Origin: Phascolarctobacterium sp.
GTDB lineage: Bacteria; Bacillota; Negativicutes; Acidaminococcales; Acidaminococcaceae
DNA: 64,000 nucleotides
Direction of reading: 5' to 3'
NCBI GenBank assembly: GCA_030531205.1
Contig: JAUNOC010000001.1
Span: forward strand, 124,001 to 188,000
The notes under the pieces are model-generated. The model worked only from the letters and a program-made list of their open reading frames with translations. It did no database searches and was not told where the DNA came from. Below, in pieces: positions 25,920 through 34,538 of this stretch. Positions within the stretch are counted from its first letter, which is position 1. Every line of letters begins with the position of its first letter. The position numbers were made by a program, and so were the translations under genes.

Positions 25920-26701
25920 CAGTCCTGCCAAACTTTCCAAGGTGCCTTGCCCTGTTGCAACATATTATCCAACAAATCCATTTCCCGTTTAGTGTCCATG
26001 CATTGCCAAAAACCTTTATACACATAGGACATCAACTGACCTTTCGCCACCAATCTTTCTAACGGTTCACGCTCCAATACTGTTGCATCTCCGTCAATAT
26101 AATCAAAAAACTCCGGCTGGAAAACCATATACCCTGCGTTAATGGGAGCTCCGTCACTATGGCTCTTTTCACGGAAGGACTTAACCGCATTATCTCCACC
26201 AATGTCCAGCACGCCTTTGGTCTGTTCCAATGTAACCGCAGTTAAAGTAGCAAGTTTGCCATGTGCTTGATGGAATTTTAAAAGTTCTTGAATATTAACA
26301 TCGCACACGCCATCACCATAGGTAACCATAAACGGTTCGTTGCCTACATAGGGTTGTACCCGTTTGATACGCCCGCCCGTCATGGTATTGAGCCCTGTAT
26401 CAACCACCGTAACCTTCCAAGGTTCACAGTGCTGGTTATGCACTACCATATCATTTCGCCCGTGAGTGAAATCAAAAGTAATGTCACTGTTATGCAAAAA
26501 ATAATCAGCAAACCATTCTTTAATCATATGCTGTTTGTAACCCGCACAAATGATAAAGTCGTTGAAGCCATAATGACTATAGCATTTCATAATATGCCAC
26601 AGAATTGGCTTGCCGCCAATCTCCAACATGGGTTTTGGCTTATAAACACTTTCTTCACTTATTCTTGTGCCGAAACCTCCGGCAAGAAGGATAACTTTCA
26701 T
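25919..26701 (-). CDS. rfbF: Glucose-1-phosphate cytidylyltransferase
   Basis: A 260-residue protein with the nucleotidyltransferase signature LLAGGFGTRISEES and KPKPMLEIGGKPILWHIMK, and the RfbF-typical FWQCMDTKREMDLL at the end. It makes CDP-glucose from CTP and glucose-1-phosphate. It overlaps the glycosyltransferase gene upstream by four bases and rfbG downstream by one, so the three form one translational unit. Confidence 0.94.
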   Translation of the reverse strand: MKVILLAGGFGTRISEESVYKPKPMLEIGGKPILWHIMKCYSHYGFNDFIICAGYKQHMIKEWFADYFLHNSDITFDFTHGRNDMVVHNQHCEPWKVTVVDTGLNTMTGGRIKRVQPYVGNEPFMVTYGDGVCDVNIQELLKFHQAHGKLATLTAVTLEQTKGVLDIGGDNAVKSFREKSHSDGAPINAGYMVFQPEFFDYIDGDATVLEREPLERLVAKGQLMSYVYKGFWQCMDTKREMDLLDNMLQQGKAPWKVWQD

Positions 26702-27681
26702 AATTTAACACCTACAATTCTACATAATTTTCTTACAACCCTAAATCCGAACCAGTATATTTTTGCCAATGGCAACGGCCATGTTGCCATTGGAACTAAC
26801 AACCATTTATATTCAGGCAAATCGCCAAACTTGTCTTGCAAAACTTCTTGCGGTTTTTCCGCCACAAATGTATTGTTACAACTTCTCCCCAACATTATAT
26901 AATACGGGAAAAAATTTCTAGAAATATCATGCTTAATATAATTGATGGTCTTTAAATTCAAACCTTTAGAAATAAATTTTTCCAGTATATTAAATAAATT
27001 TTGCCCAAACACTTTAAAAACGGTATATCCTCCATTTTGATTGCCTGCAGAATATATAAGCGGTGTATTTATATATACATTTTGTGTGTGCATTAATGCA
27101 CTATTCACATAAAGGGGCACTTGAAAAAATTGAGAATAAAAATATTTAGTGAAATCAATATCACTATCTAAAACACACCGATTAAAAATGTTGCCAGACA
27201 TAAAGGTTATATAGTAACTAACCCGTTGCAAATAAACATTGCTGTCATTATAAACATAATGATTTAGTTTTTCTTCTTGTCCAATACTAAATGGATTCTT
27301 ATCTGCTCTATTGCCAGATTGCACATATATTGCTCCATAATCACTATTTTGTAATAAATTTAATAGAGCAAAAATTCCCCCGGGAATAATATAATCGTCA
27401 TCTCCCAAAAGCCAAATATATTTTCCCTGTGCATGCATAACACAAGAATAAAAATTTTTATCCGGTCCAAGATTTGTTTCATTAACAAGATACTTAAAAT
27501 TGTATCCTTGACTTTTGTATTGCTCAATAATCTGTACTGTTTCATCTGTAGATGCATTATTGGATATGATTAATTCAACAGCATCATCATTTTCCTGCAC
27601 TTGCGGCAAAAGATATTTTAAGTTTTCCTGTAAAAACTTTGCCCTATTATATGTTGGAATACAAATTGATAACAACTTCAT
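26698..27681 (-). CDS. Glycosyltransferase family 2
   Basis: A 327-residue GT-A enzyme: SICIPTYNRAKFLQENL at the N-terminus, ISNNASTDET and the metal-binding WLLGDDDYI. Its adjacency to rfbF/rfbG (4-base overlap) suggests it may transfer the CDP-derived sugar, as RfbV does for CDP-abequose, but that is inference. A C-terminal hydrophobic, basic stretch (WPLPLAKIYWFGFRVVRKLC) may associate with the membrane. Confidence 0.85.
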   Translation of the reverse strand: MKLLSICIPTYNRAKFLQENLKYLLPQVQENDDAVELIISNNASTDETVQIIEQYKSQGYNFKYLVNETNLGPDKNFYSCVMHAQGKYIWLLGDDDYIIPGGIFALLNLLQNSDYGAIYVQSGNRADKNPFSIGQEEKLNHYVYNDSNVYLQRVSYYITFMSGNIFNRCVLDSDIDFTKYFYSQFFQVPLYVNSALMHTQNVYINTPLIYSAGNQNGGYTVFKVFGQNLFNILEKFISKGLNLKTINYIKHDISRNFFPYYIMLGRSCNNTFVAEKPQEVLQDKFGDLPEYKWLLVPMATWPLPLAKIYWFGFRVVRKLCRIVGVKL

Positions 27682-28991
27682 TTTCTTTCTCCTATATCAA
27701 GCTTGTTTTGAATATAAAGTACCCATACAAAATATGGTATACCATACACAAAACTTGATAGAAATCCCACAAACAAATATTCCGCTGAGAAATGCGTGAC
27801 AACATAAAAAGTTGAGCATGCTATATAAACGCCACTCACAACAGACATCCACCAAAACGGCTCTATCTTATGTGCCCTGATGTATAAAGTAATTGCATTC
27901 ACTATATCCTGCAAAAACCAACATGCCAACAAAATTGCCATTGATGTGGGAACAACTAAACGCCGTAATAATGCTACCTTATCATAAAAAAGATAGTATA
28001 AAGCAAAAAATCCAATTGCAAAGATAAGATGTGCTCCTATTGTTTTACACGACATGCTTTTGAATAAGTTTTTGGCTTTAACCCAATCTCTTTGCTCAAC
28101 CAAGCCATTAAGAATTGGTAATCTGGCAGTCATAAAAATATTAGCAACAGATAACATGGCGGTACAAATGGCTACACTCAATCCAATTCGTCCTGCTTCT
28201 ACTGAACCATAATAACGAAATGCTAACGGCGTATAAATCATCATTGCAAAATAACCGCCACACCAACTAATTGCATAACGCCACATGAGCGAGAAAAACT
28301 CCTTGCTCCAACTGTACGTTTTACATTTTGACAACGACAATAACAATTTTATGTTTTTGCCAAATTCATGACAAACTATCCAACAACATACAATGGTAGA
28401 AAAACACATTGACATCGCCAAAGCATAAAGTTTTGCGCCCAAAAACAGCAAAATTATATTTGTCAAACTTGCAACAATACCAACCTTAAATCTTGTCAGT
28501 TGAGTTTTTGCAACATTATTACATCCTTCAAAAAAACTGAGTACCACATTAAAGATAAAATAAACTGACGAAAACACGGAATATATAATCCATGGTATTT
28601 GCCACGTTACCGTTAAATCCTTGTTTTCACTAATAAAGACAAAACCATAGACAACAATAATTGTAAATACAATACTGACCGTAAAGCTGACCCACTTCAT
28701 GCAAAAACGAAAGAAGTCGGCTAACTTGTGTAAATGAAATTCATCGCCATCTATTTTTTGATTTTCATCATAATGCAAGAAGGCAAATTCATGAGCGGCA
28801 AATTGTAAAACTATTGTAGTAAATCCAAGGTCTGCAAAAATAGATAATGCCGCTACACTTGTAAATGTATACCAATATCCTTGTTCCTCCGCTGACAAAA
28901 ACAAAGGAATACATATCAACATTAAAGGTCCTGAAATTAAACGATATAACTGATTTAAAGCAGTATGTGTAACATCTCTATCTAAACGCAT
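27678..28991 (-). CDS. Wzx-type polysaccharide flippase
   Basis: A 437-residue protein with about twelve predicted membrane helices and the MATE/MOP-like repeat layout of O-antigen flippases (ALNQLYRLISGPLMLICIPL at the start). It would move the undecaprenyl-linked repeat unit across the inner membrane. It overlaps the following glycosyltransferase gene by four bases. Its ribosome binding site, GGGAGAAA, comes from a 34-bp sequence that also occurs at the end of the hexapeptide transferase gene. Confidence 0.82.
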   Translation of the reverse strand: MRLDRDVTHTALNQLYRLISGPLMLICIPLFLSAEEQGYWYTFTSVAALSIFADLGFTTIVLQFAAHEFAFLHYDENQKIDGDEFHLHKLADFFRFCMKWVSFTVSIVFTIIVVYGFVFISENKDLTVTWQIPWIIYSVFSSVYFIFNVVLSFFEGCNNVAKTQLTRFKVGIVASLTNIILLFLGAKLYALAMSMCFSTIVCCWIVCHEFGKNIKLLLSLSKCKTYSWSKEFFSLMWRYAISWCGGYFAMMIYTPLAFRYYGSVEAGRIGLSVAICTAMLSVANIFMTARLPILNGLVEQRDWVKAKNLFKSMSCKTIGAHLIFAIGFFALYYLFYDKVALLRRLVVPTSMAILLACWFLQDIVNAITLYIRAHKIEPFWWMSVVSGVYIACSTFYVVTHFSAEYLFVGFLSSFVYGIPYFVWVLYIQNKLDIGERK

Positions 28992-29002
28992 TACTTATTT
29001 AT

Positions 29003-29036
29003 TTTCTCCCATTTCCCGTCTTGCCAAACTTTAACC
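29003..29036 (+). repeat. 34-bp direct repeat, copy 1
   Basis: Identical to 29772-29805. It begins two bases after the SGNH stop and, read on the minus strand, would encode the final residues VKVWQDGKWEK of the hexapeptide transferase followed by INK and a stop. It looks like the original 3' end of that gene. Confidence 0.9.
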
Positions 29037-29038
29037 GA

Positions 29039-29766
29039 TTAGCGTATTAGTGCAAAAATTCTCTCCGCAACTATCTGCATTGCTTTGTCATCCGGATGAT
29101 TGGCAACTCCTATATGTTCTATAATATGTGTCATTCCATCATCACCTTTAACTTCCGTACCAAGTCCGGCATAATATTGTTTATCTTGTAAGTCCCTTAA
29201 ATCAATATATGCTACTTGTTTCCCATCACAAATATTTTGTTTTATCATTTCAATCTTCTTATTATTCCAAAAATTACCAATCACAATAACTCTTGCATCA
29301 TTCAACTTTAATTGAATATGCTTAATCAAATCACGAAAATCCTGTTCCAATGTATCTGTATTAGATATATTTTCACCTAATTGCAAAACTACCAAATCAT
29401 ATTTTCTCGCCAAATATGGCTCTATAAGATTATATGTTTCTGCCCTATCGTTATGCATTATTTCCCATTGATAATAGTTCATCACATCCGTTTTGCATTT
29501 TGATATATTCTCAAATATATGCACATAATCTTTTGATTTTTCACTGGCAGCCATCCCCCATTCTCCCCACCAGTAACTGCATTTTCCATGTAATGTAATA
29601 CTATTGCCCAAAACAAGTACATTTTTTATGGGATGGGATAATTCTAAGTGTTGCAGTGATTTAATCTTTTTGTTATCACTACTACAACCTGTTAGCCCCC
29701 CCCAATAGACAAAAGTACAACGAGGATCAACAAAATTTTGCCAAAATATTTAATTATATTTTTCAT
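29039..29766 (-). CDS. SGNH-type hydrolase lipoprotein, frame broken at a G8 tract (probably phase-off)
   Basis: Translation from the ATG at 29766 gives the signal MKNIIKYFGKILLILVVLL and then meets eight G (29703-29696) and a TAA at 29694. With nine or six G the frame continues through the lipobox LTGC and SSDNKKIK into an intact hydrolase domain that is open from the tract to the stop at 29039. That domain has the SGNH block I motif LGNSIT, a block III-like QLGEN and the block V motif HPDD. The ON product would be a lipoprotein of about 242 residues acting outside the inner membrane, perhaps as an O-acyl esterase or transferase on surface sugars. The start overlaps the transferase stop (ATGA). 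A true pseudogene or a read error in the tract are alternatives. Confidence 0.75.
29696..29703 (-). repeat. G8 homopolymer tract at the signal-peptide end of the SGNH lipoprotein gene (out of frame)
   Basis: Eight G on the coding strand just before the lipobox. Eight gives an immediate stop; nine or six restores the frame. Confidence 0.9.
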
Positions 29767-30401
29767 TTCACTTTCTCCCATTTCCCGTCTTGCCAAACTT
29801 TAACCACCTTTGCCGGAGTGCCAACAGCAATAGTGTTTTCAGGAATAGTACCAATCACCACAGAATTAGCACCGATAATTGCATTGTCACCAATATGCGA
29901 ACCGGGAAGGATAGACACATTCTCCCCCACCCACACATTTTTACCAAGTATAACTTCTTCGCATCCCAAATCACGCTCGCCAACAATATCATTTGCATCG
30001 CTCTGCTTGTCCCCACGATACCAACCATGATTGTGGTCTGTAAGATATACATTGCTACCAAAAAGACAGTTATCGCCAATTTCCACATACTTGGCACAGC
30101 CAATATGATTTTTGAATGACAAACTGACATTATTGCCAATCTTCAACAAGGCATTAGTCGGTTGACCGTTATACTCTGAAACAACTTCCAGCCAGTTATA
30201 TCGACCCATTGCTAAACTACCGATTTGCATATATTTCAAACCGCTAATAAAGCAACTGCTGTCCGCCTGAATATGATACCTGCTCAGGAACAGCCAATTA
30301 TATATTTTATTTGCAACTATCCGCCACACTTGCAACAATCCCAATGGTCCATTCAATGACCATTGCCTGCCCAAAGCACGGAAAAATTTTATTACCAACA
30401 T
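29763..30401 (-). CDS. Left-handed beta-helix (hexapeptide) acyltransferase
   Basis: A 212-residue protein with tandem hexapeptide repeats (IGNNVSLSFKNHIG, IGDNCLFGSNVYL, LGKNVWVGENVSI, IGDNAIIGANSVVIG) and the end IPENTIAVGTPAKVVKVW typical of WbbJ/CatB-like O- or N-acetyltransferases. A His in TDHNHGW is a likely catalytic base. It is the first gene of the operon that runs to 16572 and follows the promoter at 30431. It could acetylate a 4-amino sugar or a hydroxyl of the repeat unit. Confidence 0.88.
   Translation of the reverse strand: MLVIKFFRALGRQWSLNGPLGLLQVWRIVANKIYNWLFLSRYHIQADSSCFISGLKYMQIGSLAMGRYNWLEVVSEYNGQPTNALLKIGNNVSLSFKNHIGCAKYVEIGDNCLFGSNVYLTDHNHGWYRGDKQSDANDIVGERDLGCEEVILGKNVWVGENVSILPGSHIGDNAIIGANSVVIGTIPENTIAVGTPAKVVKVWQDGKWEKVK
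29772..29805 (+). repeat. 34-bp direct repeat, copy 2
   Basis: Identical to 29003-29036; here it is the 3' end of the hexapeptide transferase coding sequence. The two copies bracket the SGNH gene exactly. Confidence 0.9.
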
Positions 30402-30430
30402 TTTATTTTATCTCTAATAATACATTGTAT

Positions 30431-30459
30431 ATTATAATAAAAAAAGGAATGTGTTGCAA
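30431..30459 (-). promoter_or_regulatory. Promoter of the 30401-16572 polysaccharide operon
   Basis: Minus strand TTGCAA (30459-30454), 17-base spacer and TATAAT (30436-30431). The -35 box is the centre of the terminator hairpin described next. Confidence 0.6.
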
Positions 30460-30472
30460 CACATTCCTTTTG
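30441..30472. terminator. Palindromic terminator overlapping a promoter
   Basis: GGAATGTGTTGCAACACATTCC is a perfect palindrome beyond 10 bp per arm with A and T runs on both sides. On the minus strand it ends the ATPase transcript. Confidence 0.8.
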
Positions 30473-30477
30473 AAAAT

Positions 30478-30620
30478 TAAGAATTCAAAATGCAGAATTA
30501 AGAATGATAGTTAAAAGATAAAAGAGATAAGAGAAAAGATATGGTAAAATGTTCTGTTAACTATATTTCAGGTATTAGGTGTCAGGTGTCAGGTTACAGG
30601 GAAGTTTGGCATAGTGCGAA
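30478..30620. repeat. Heptad-type repeat block, left arm
   Basis: Sequence with 7-base periodicity (units such as AATTAAG, GATAAAA, GTGTCAG) and the motif ATGGTAAAATGTTC at 30541. Positions 30549-30620 are an imperfect inverted copy of 31964-32032, so the ATPase gene is bracketed by inverted arms. Confidence 0.7.
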
Positions 30621-31871
30621 TTAAATGTCAAAATTTGAAGATAGGAGAAAATCTTTTAACGAAAGGGTGATAACTCCGTCACCAGATACTCCGGGTTTTT
30701 GATGGTTATACACAATCAAAAACTTTTGAAATGTATCTTTCACTTTCAGCATGGGCCTTGTCTCCTGCTTTTCCTTAGTAATATCCGGCATCATATATAC
30801 CGACTGAAAATAATATTTTTTGTTTCCTTTGGTGGCAATAAAATCTATTTCCAGTTGTATCTTTTGAAATTTTCCCGCTACATCCTTTTCTCTTAATTCC
30901 ACCATACCGATATCCACTTGAAAGCCACGATAACATAATTCGTTATAAATAATGTTTTCCATAAGATGGTTATTCTCAACTTGCCTGAATCCCAGTCGGG
31001 CATTACGCAAACCAACATCAGTAAAATAGTACTTTAACGGTGTGTTGATATATCGCTTCCCTTTTACATCGTAACGCAAGGCCTTGGACAATAAAAAAGC
31101 ATCTTCTAAATATTCCAAATAATTTTTTATGGTTTTCGCAGTAATTGTACTTTTCTTAACCGAAGCAAAAGTTTTTTCCAGTTTGTTAGGATTAGTTAAA
31201 GAACCAACCCCTGAAGCCAAAATATTGATAAGATCGTTAAAGTCATCAATGTGTGCCACTTTGTGCCGTTCCAGTAAATCTCGGTAATATGTTTCTGAAA
31301 AAATATTTTTTAAATAATTAATTTTTTCTTCATCAGTTGCCAATTGCAAAATTCTGGGCAAGCCACCATAGAGAAAATATTCGTCCAATGCCTCATATAC
31401 ATCCCCTTGACGGGCAGCATAAAATTCGCCAAACGACAGGGGATATACTCTAATCTCATCTCCACGGCCACGAAACTCAGTCAGTACATCCTTGGACAAC
31501 ATGCGGGAATTTGAACCCGTAACATAAACATCCAAATTCTTGTGATGCAAAAACCCGTTCAAAACCTCTGTAAACCTGTCCACATACTGGATTTCATCAA
31601 GAAGAACATAATATTGTTCTTTGTCTTTAGCCATTTTCAACACATGGTCATACACGGCATGGGGCTCCCGCAAGTGTTCGTTCTCAATACTTTCAAAACT
31701 GATTTCAATAATGTGGTCTTCAGCCACTCCCTGCACCAAGAGGTAATTTTTAAAGATTGTAAAAAGCAGGTAGGATTTCCCCACCCTCCTCAGACCAGTT
31801 ATTATTTTGATAAGACCGTTATGCCGGGCTCCTATTAATTTTTGTAAATATCCGTCCCTTGCTATCTCCAT
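30621..31871 (-). CDS. AAA-type ATPase with C-terminal DUF4143
   Basis: A 416-residue protein. Walker A GLRRVGKS (26-33) and Walker B YYVLLDEIQ (87-95) are followed by VTGSNSRML and RGRGDEIRVYPLSF, the standard order in the ATPase/DUF4143 family. The C-terminal part has LEIDFIATKGNKKYYFQ, which resembles a PD-(D/E)XK-like core. Such proteins are widespread, often in variable regions, and their function is not established. It stands alone between inverted heptad-repeat arms within the polysaccharide region, consistent with insertion as a cassette. Confidence 0.9.
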   Translation of the reverse strand: MEIARDGYLQKLIGARHNGLIKIITGLRRVGKSYLLFTIFKNYLLVQGVAEDHIIEISFESIENEHLREPHAVYDHVLKMAKDKEQYYVLLDEIQYVDRFTEVLNGFLHHKNLDVYVTGSNSRMLSKDVLTEFRGRGDEIRVYPLSFGEFYAARQGDVYEALDEYFLYGGLPRILQLATDEEKINYLKNIFSETYYRDLLERHKVAHIDDFNDLINILASGVGSLTNPNKLEKTFASVKKSTITAKTIKNYLEYLEDAFLLSKALRYDVKGKRYINTPLKYYFTDVGLRNARLGFRQVENNHLMENIIYNELCYRGFQVDIGMVELREKDVAGKFQKIQLEIDFIATKGNKKYYFQSVYMMPDITKEKQETRPMLKVKDTFQKFLIVYNHQKPGVSGDGVITLSLKDFLLSSNFDI

Positions 31872-31963
31872 ATTGCCTCCACAAAACGAGTAATATTACC
31901 CTTTTTATGGAGTTATTATACTCCGTATTCTAATAATTTGCAACAACAAATGCGAGGGTTACT

Positions 31964-32370
31964 TTCGCACTATGCCCCTTCCCTGAAACCTGACACCTAA
32001 CACCTGATACCTAATTATAATCACAGGAACATCAAAAAAAAATTAAAAGTTAAAAACTTAAAGCTTAAAACTATGGTAAAATGTTCCGTTGATTATATAT
32101 AACCCCTCAGTCGGCTTCGCCGCCAGCCCCCCTAACTGGGAGCAAAAAGTCCGCCTTCATCTAACTTTCCTGAAACCTAAAATATAATCACAGGAACATA
32201 CTACCATCATTTCTAATTTCTAATTTCACATTTCTAATTTCAATCCCCGGAACATATTACCATATTTGGTCTTTGCTCTTTGGTTATTTGTTCATTTATT
32301 TTTCAGAACACCCTACATTCATTCTTAATTCTTAACTAAATCCTAACCCCTAAGCTCTGACCACTAACTA
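31964..32370. repeat. Heptad-type repeat block, right arm and extension
   Basis: The gap 31872-32370 holds no gene. From 31964 it has successive runs of 7-base units (TGACACC/TAACACC; TTTCTAA; CCTAACC) separated by AATCACAGGAACAT-like motifs at 32019, 32186 and 32249 and the inverted form at 32073. 31964-32032 pairs with 30549-30620. A GC-rich palindromic insert (CAGTCGGCTTCGCCG) lies at 32103-32143. Confidence 0.7.
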
Positions 32371-33492
32371 CTATTTCCCGTTCACCTCGTCCACTGCCGC
32401 TTTTAATGCTTCAAGATAAGCATAACCATCAACGGTATCCGGTTCAAGGTACATACCTTCGCCCCACTCATTCCAAGCCGGGCAAAAAACATATTCCTTA
32501 CCTTGTTGTTTGGAAATCTTTAAAAGTTCAGTAAAATACTTTTGAAATTTTTGAGGAGTAGAACCCTTGTATATCATAGCGTTTTCACCACGCCGCGGAG
32601 TATCATCATACTGGACTACACCACTCAAAAATGTGTTTCTACCAGATGAGATGGCATTTTTTAATGTTTTTTCCCATAATATATCATACGAATAGATTTT
32701 ATCCTTTATTTTCAATCCGATACATTTTTTAGCACGACTTATAACTCCATCATAAAAACTAACATTATCGGTAGGAAGATACATAAATTGATATTCCAAA
32801 TTAGTCCAAAATCTCCCAGTTTTTTTATTCATACATGCAATACCACTAAACCCATATTGAGCAGCCAATTTATCCCAAAATTCTAACATCTTTAGAAAAT
32901 TTGCACGATCATAAAAAGTTCCAAAAAACCCCATCAACGGTTTATTGTCAATTTTAATATACCGGTCATCTTTAAAAAACTGTAACAAACAATTAAAATG
33001 TTTTTCCCAATCTTCTCTATTCCCATATTCTAATTTAGCTAAAATCCCATTGCCTTTATTATAATTTCTATTGTTATTTTCATATTTAGGTGACCAATCA
33101 TTTCCAGCAACATTGCTCCAGCTGCGTTTCCATGAACTATTATCCCAAATAAACATAAAATTAATGTCAATGTCTTTATTCAACAATAACAATTCCGCAG
33201 GTTTCTGTAATAATTGCAAATCCGAATTAAACCAATAGTGATAAATGCCAAACCCATAAACACCGTATTTTCGTGCTAATTCTGCCTGCCATCTAATTGT
33301 TTCAACATTTGACAAATCATAGTAATTATCCTTCAAAGGATTTCTTGGCTGCCTATGCCCTTCAAACAATGGTTTAGCATTCTTTGTAGCCACCCAATCT
33401 GTATATCCCTCTCCCCACCATTTATCATTTTCAGGAATCCTGTGATATTGTGGCAAATAATTTGCAATTATTTTAATTGTTATATCATTCAT
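32371..33492 (-). CDS. WbsX-family protein (GH99-like) of polysaccharide loci
   Basis: About 373 residues from MNDITIKIIANYLPQYH; an upstream in-frame start would overlap the GT9 gene by 29 bases. The segments LPQYHRIPENDKWWGEGYTDW, YGFGIYHYWF and the C-terminal PAWNEWGEGMYLEP are signatures of the WbsX family, related in fold to GH99 and present in many O-antigen and capsule loci. It has been annotated as a glycosyltransferase-like protein, but its exact activity is unproven. It is the last gene of the 40408-32371 run. Confidence 0.85.
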   Translation of the reverse strand: MNDITIKIIANYLPQYHRIPENDKWWGEGYTDWVATKNAKPLFEGHRQPRNPLKDNYYDLSNVETIRWQAELARKYGVYGFGIYHYWFNSDLQLLQKPAELLLLNKDIDINFMFIWDNSSWKRSWSNVAGNDWSPKYENNNRNYNKGNGILAKLEYGNREDWEKHFNCLLQFFKDDRYIKIDNKPLMGFFGTFYDRANFLKMLEFWDKLAAQYGFSGIACMNKKTGRFWTNLEYQFMYLPTDNVSFYDGVISRAKKCIGLKIKDKIYSYDILWEKTLKNAISSGRNTFLSGVVQYDDTPRRGENAMIYKGSTPQKFQKYFTELLKISKQQGKEYVFCPAWNEWGEGMYLEPDTVDGYAYLEALKAAVDEVNGK

Positions 33493-33496
33493 TTTT

Positions 33497-34537
33497 TTAC
33501 ACCAAGCTTTTCTTAATTTTAGCATAAACCATATCCACAGTTATCCTTGACAAACACTTTCTGTCAGTACAAGATAAATATTTATCTGTTCCATAACAAT
33601 ATTTACAAGAACAATCTGTTTCAACAAATATTGCTTTGTTAGAAAATGCTCCATGTAATTTTGGGTCCGTCGGTCCAAAGATTGAAACTGTTGCTGTTCC
33701 AACTGCATCCGCTATGTGAACAACCCCTGTGTCTACACCCACAACACAGTCACAGCATTGTGTTAAAGCAGATAATTCAGAAATTTGAACTTTTCCAACT
33801 AAGTCAACAACCAACGAATTGCTAAGGATATTTGAATCTAATCCCTCTACTATGCTTTTTTCTAAATTATTGCCTATTAATATTACAATGTTATCATCTG
33901 CAACTATTTTTTTTATAAGATTGCTAAAGTTTTGTGTTCCCCATTTTTTGGGAAATATTTTTTCCCCTTTATACATAGATGAAGTAGCATCACCTATACA
34001 TACACCAACGATTTTTTTGAGCGGAAAATTATTTCCGATTTTAGTTTGAAAAGAAAATAAAAATTTTTGATTTGTTTTAATATGCGGCGAATAAATCTGG
34101 CTGTTATAGCCCAAGAATTTTACAAGATTTAAATTTCGCCTAACCCTATGTGTAATTTCTTTAGAAATTAAAACAAATTTTGAAAAAATCTTAGAAAGGA
34201 AATAATATTGTTCAGCATAAGCATGTTTAGGATTAACAACTAAAGTTAAAATTTGACTATAAAGCGTACTAGAAATATGAGAAAAAAATAAGTAATCAAA
34301 ATGTTCTGACCTAAGCCGAAACCCCAATCTAACAAGAGCCCATTTACTCATTGTTTGCATATTAAGAAAATAAAAATGCTTAACTCTACTGTCGTTAACA
34401 AACAATCCCTGATATTCATCTCTATTTAAAATTAAACTAATTTCTGCACTTTCATCATGTGTTATGATTGCATCTATTACTCCTGTCATTTGGACAATAT
34501 CACCTATTCCATGATGAATTTCTATTAAATATTTCAC
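33497..34537 (-). CDS. Glycosyltransferase family 9 (heptosyltransferase-like)
   Basis: About 346 residues from a GTG at 34537 with AGGAG upstream, one base after the preceding gene's stop. The N-terminal HHGIGDIVQMTGVIDAI, central FPKKWGTQNFSNLI and the nucleotide-sugar site GVDTGVVHIADAVGTATVSIFGPTDP define GT9 (GT-B fold), which includes ADP-heptose transferases of LPS core. Cysteines near the end (CSCKYCYG) may form a structural cluster. The donor cannot be assigned. Confidence 0.85.
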   Translation of the reverse strand: MKYLIEIHHGIGDIVQMTGVIDAIITHDESAEISLILNRDEYQGLFVNDSRVKHFYFLNMQTMSKWALVRLGFRLRSEHFDYLFFSHISSTLYSQILTLVVNPKHAYAEQYYFLSKIFSKFVLISKEITHRVRRNLNLVKFLGYNSQIYSPHIKTNQKFLFSFQTKIGNNFPLKKIVGVCIGDATSSMYKGEKIFPKKWGTQNFSNLIKKIVADDNIVILIGNNLEKSIVEGLDSNILSNSLVVDLVGKVQISELSALTQCCDCVVGVDTGVVHIADAVGTATVSIFGPTDPKLHGAFSNKAIFVETDCSCKYCYGTDKYLSCTDRKCLSRITVDMVYAKIKKSLV

Positions 34538-34538
34538 C

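Noticed and set aside
30478-32370. Repeat-rich gap considered as a CRISPR array
   Set aside because: The units are 7 bases long, degenerate and in both orientations; there are no constant repeats of 25-40 bases with unique spacers and no cas genes.
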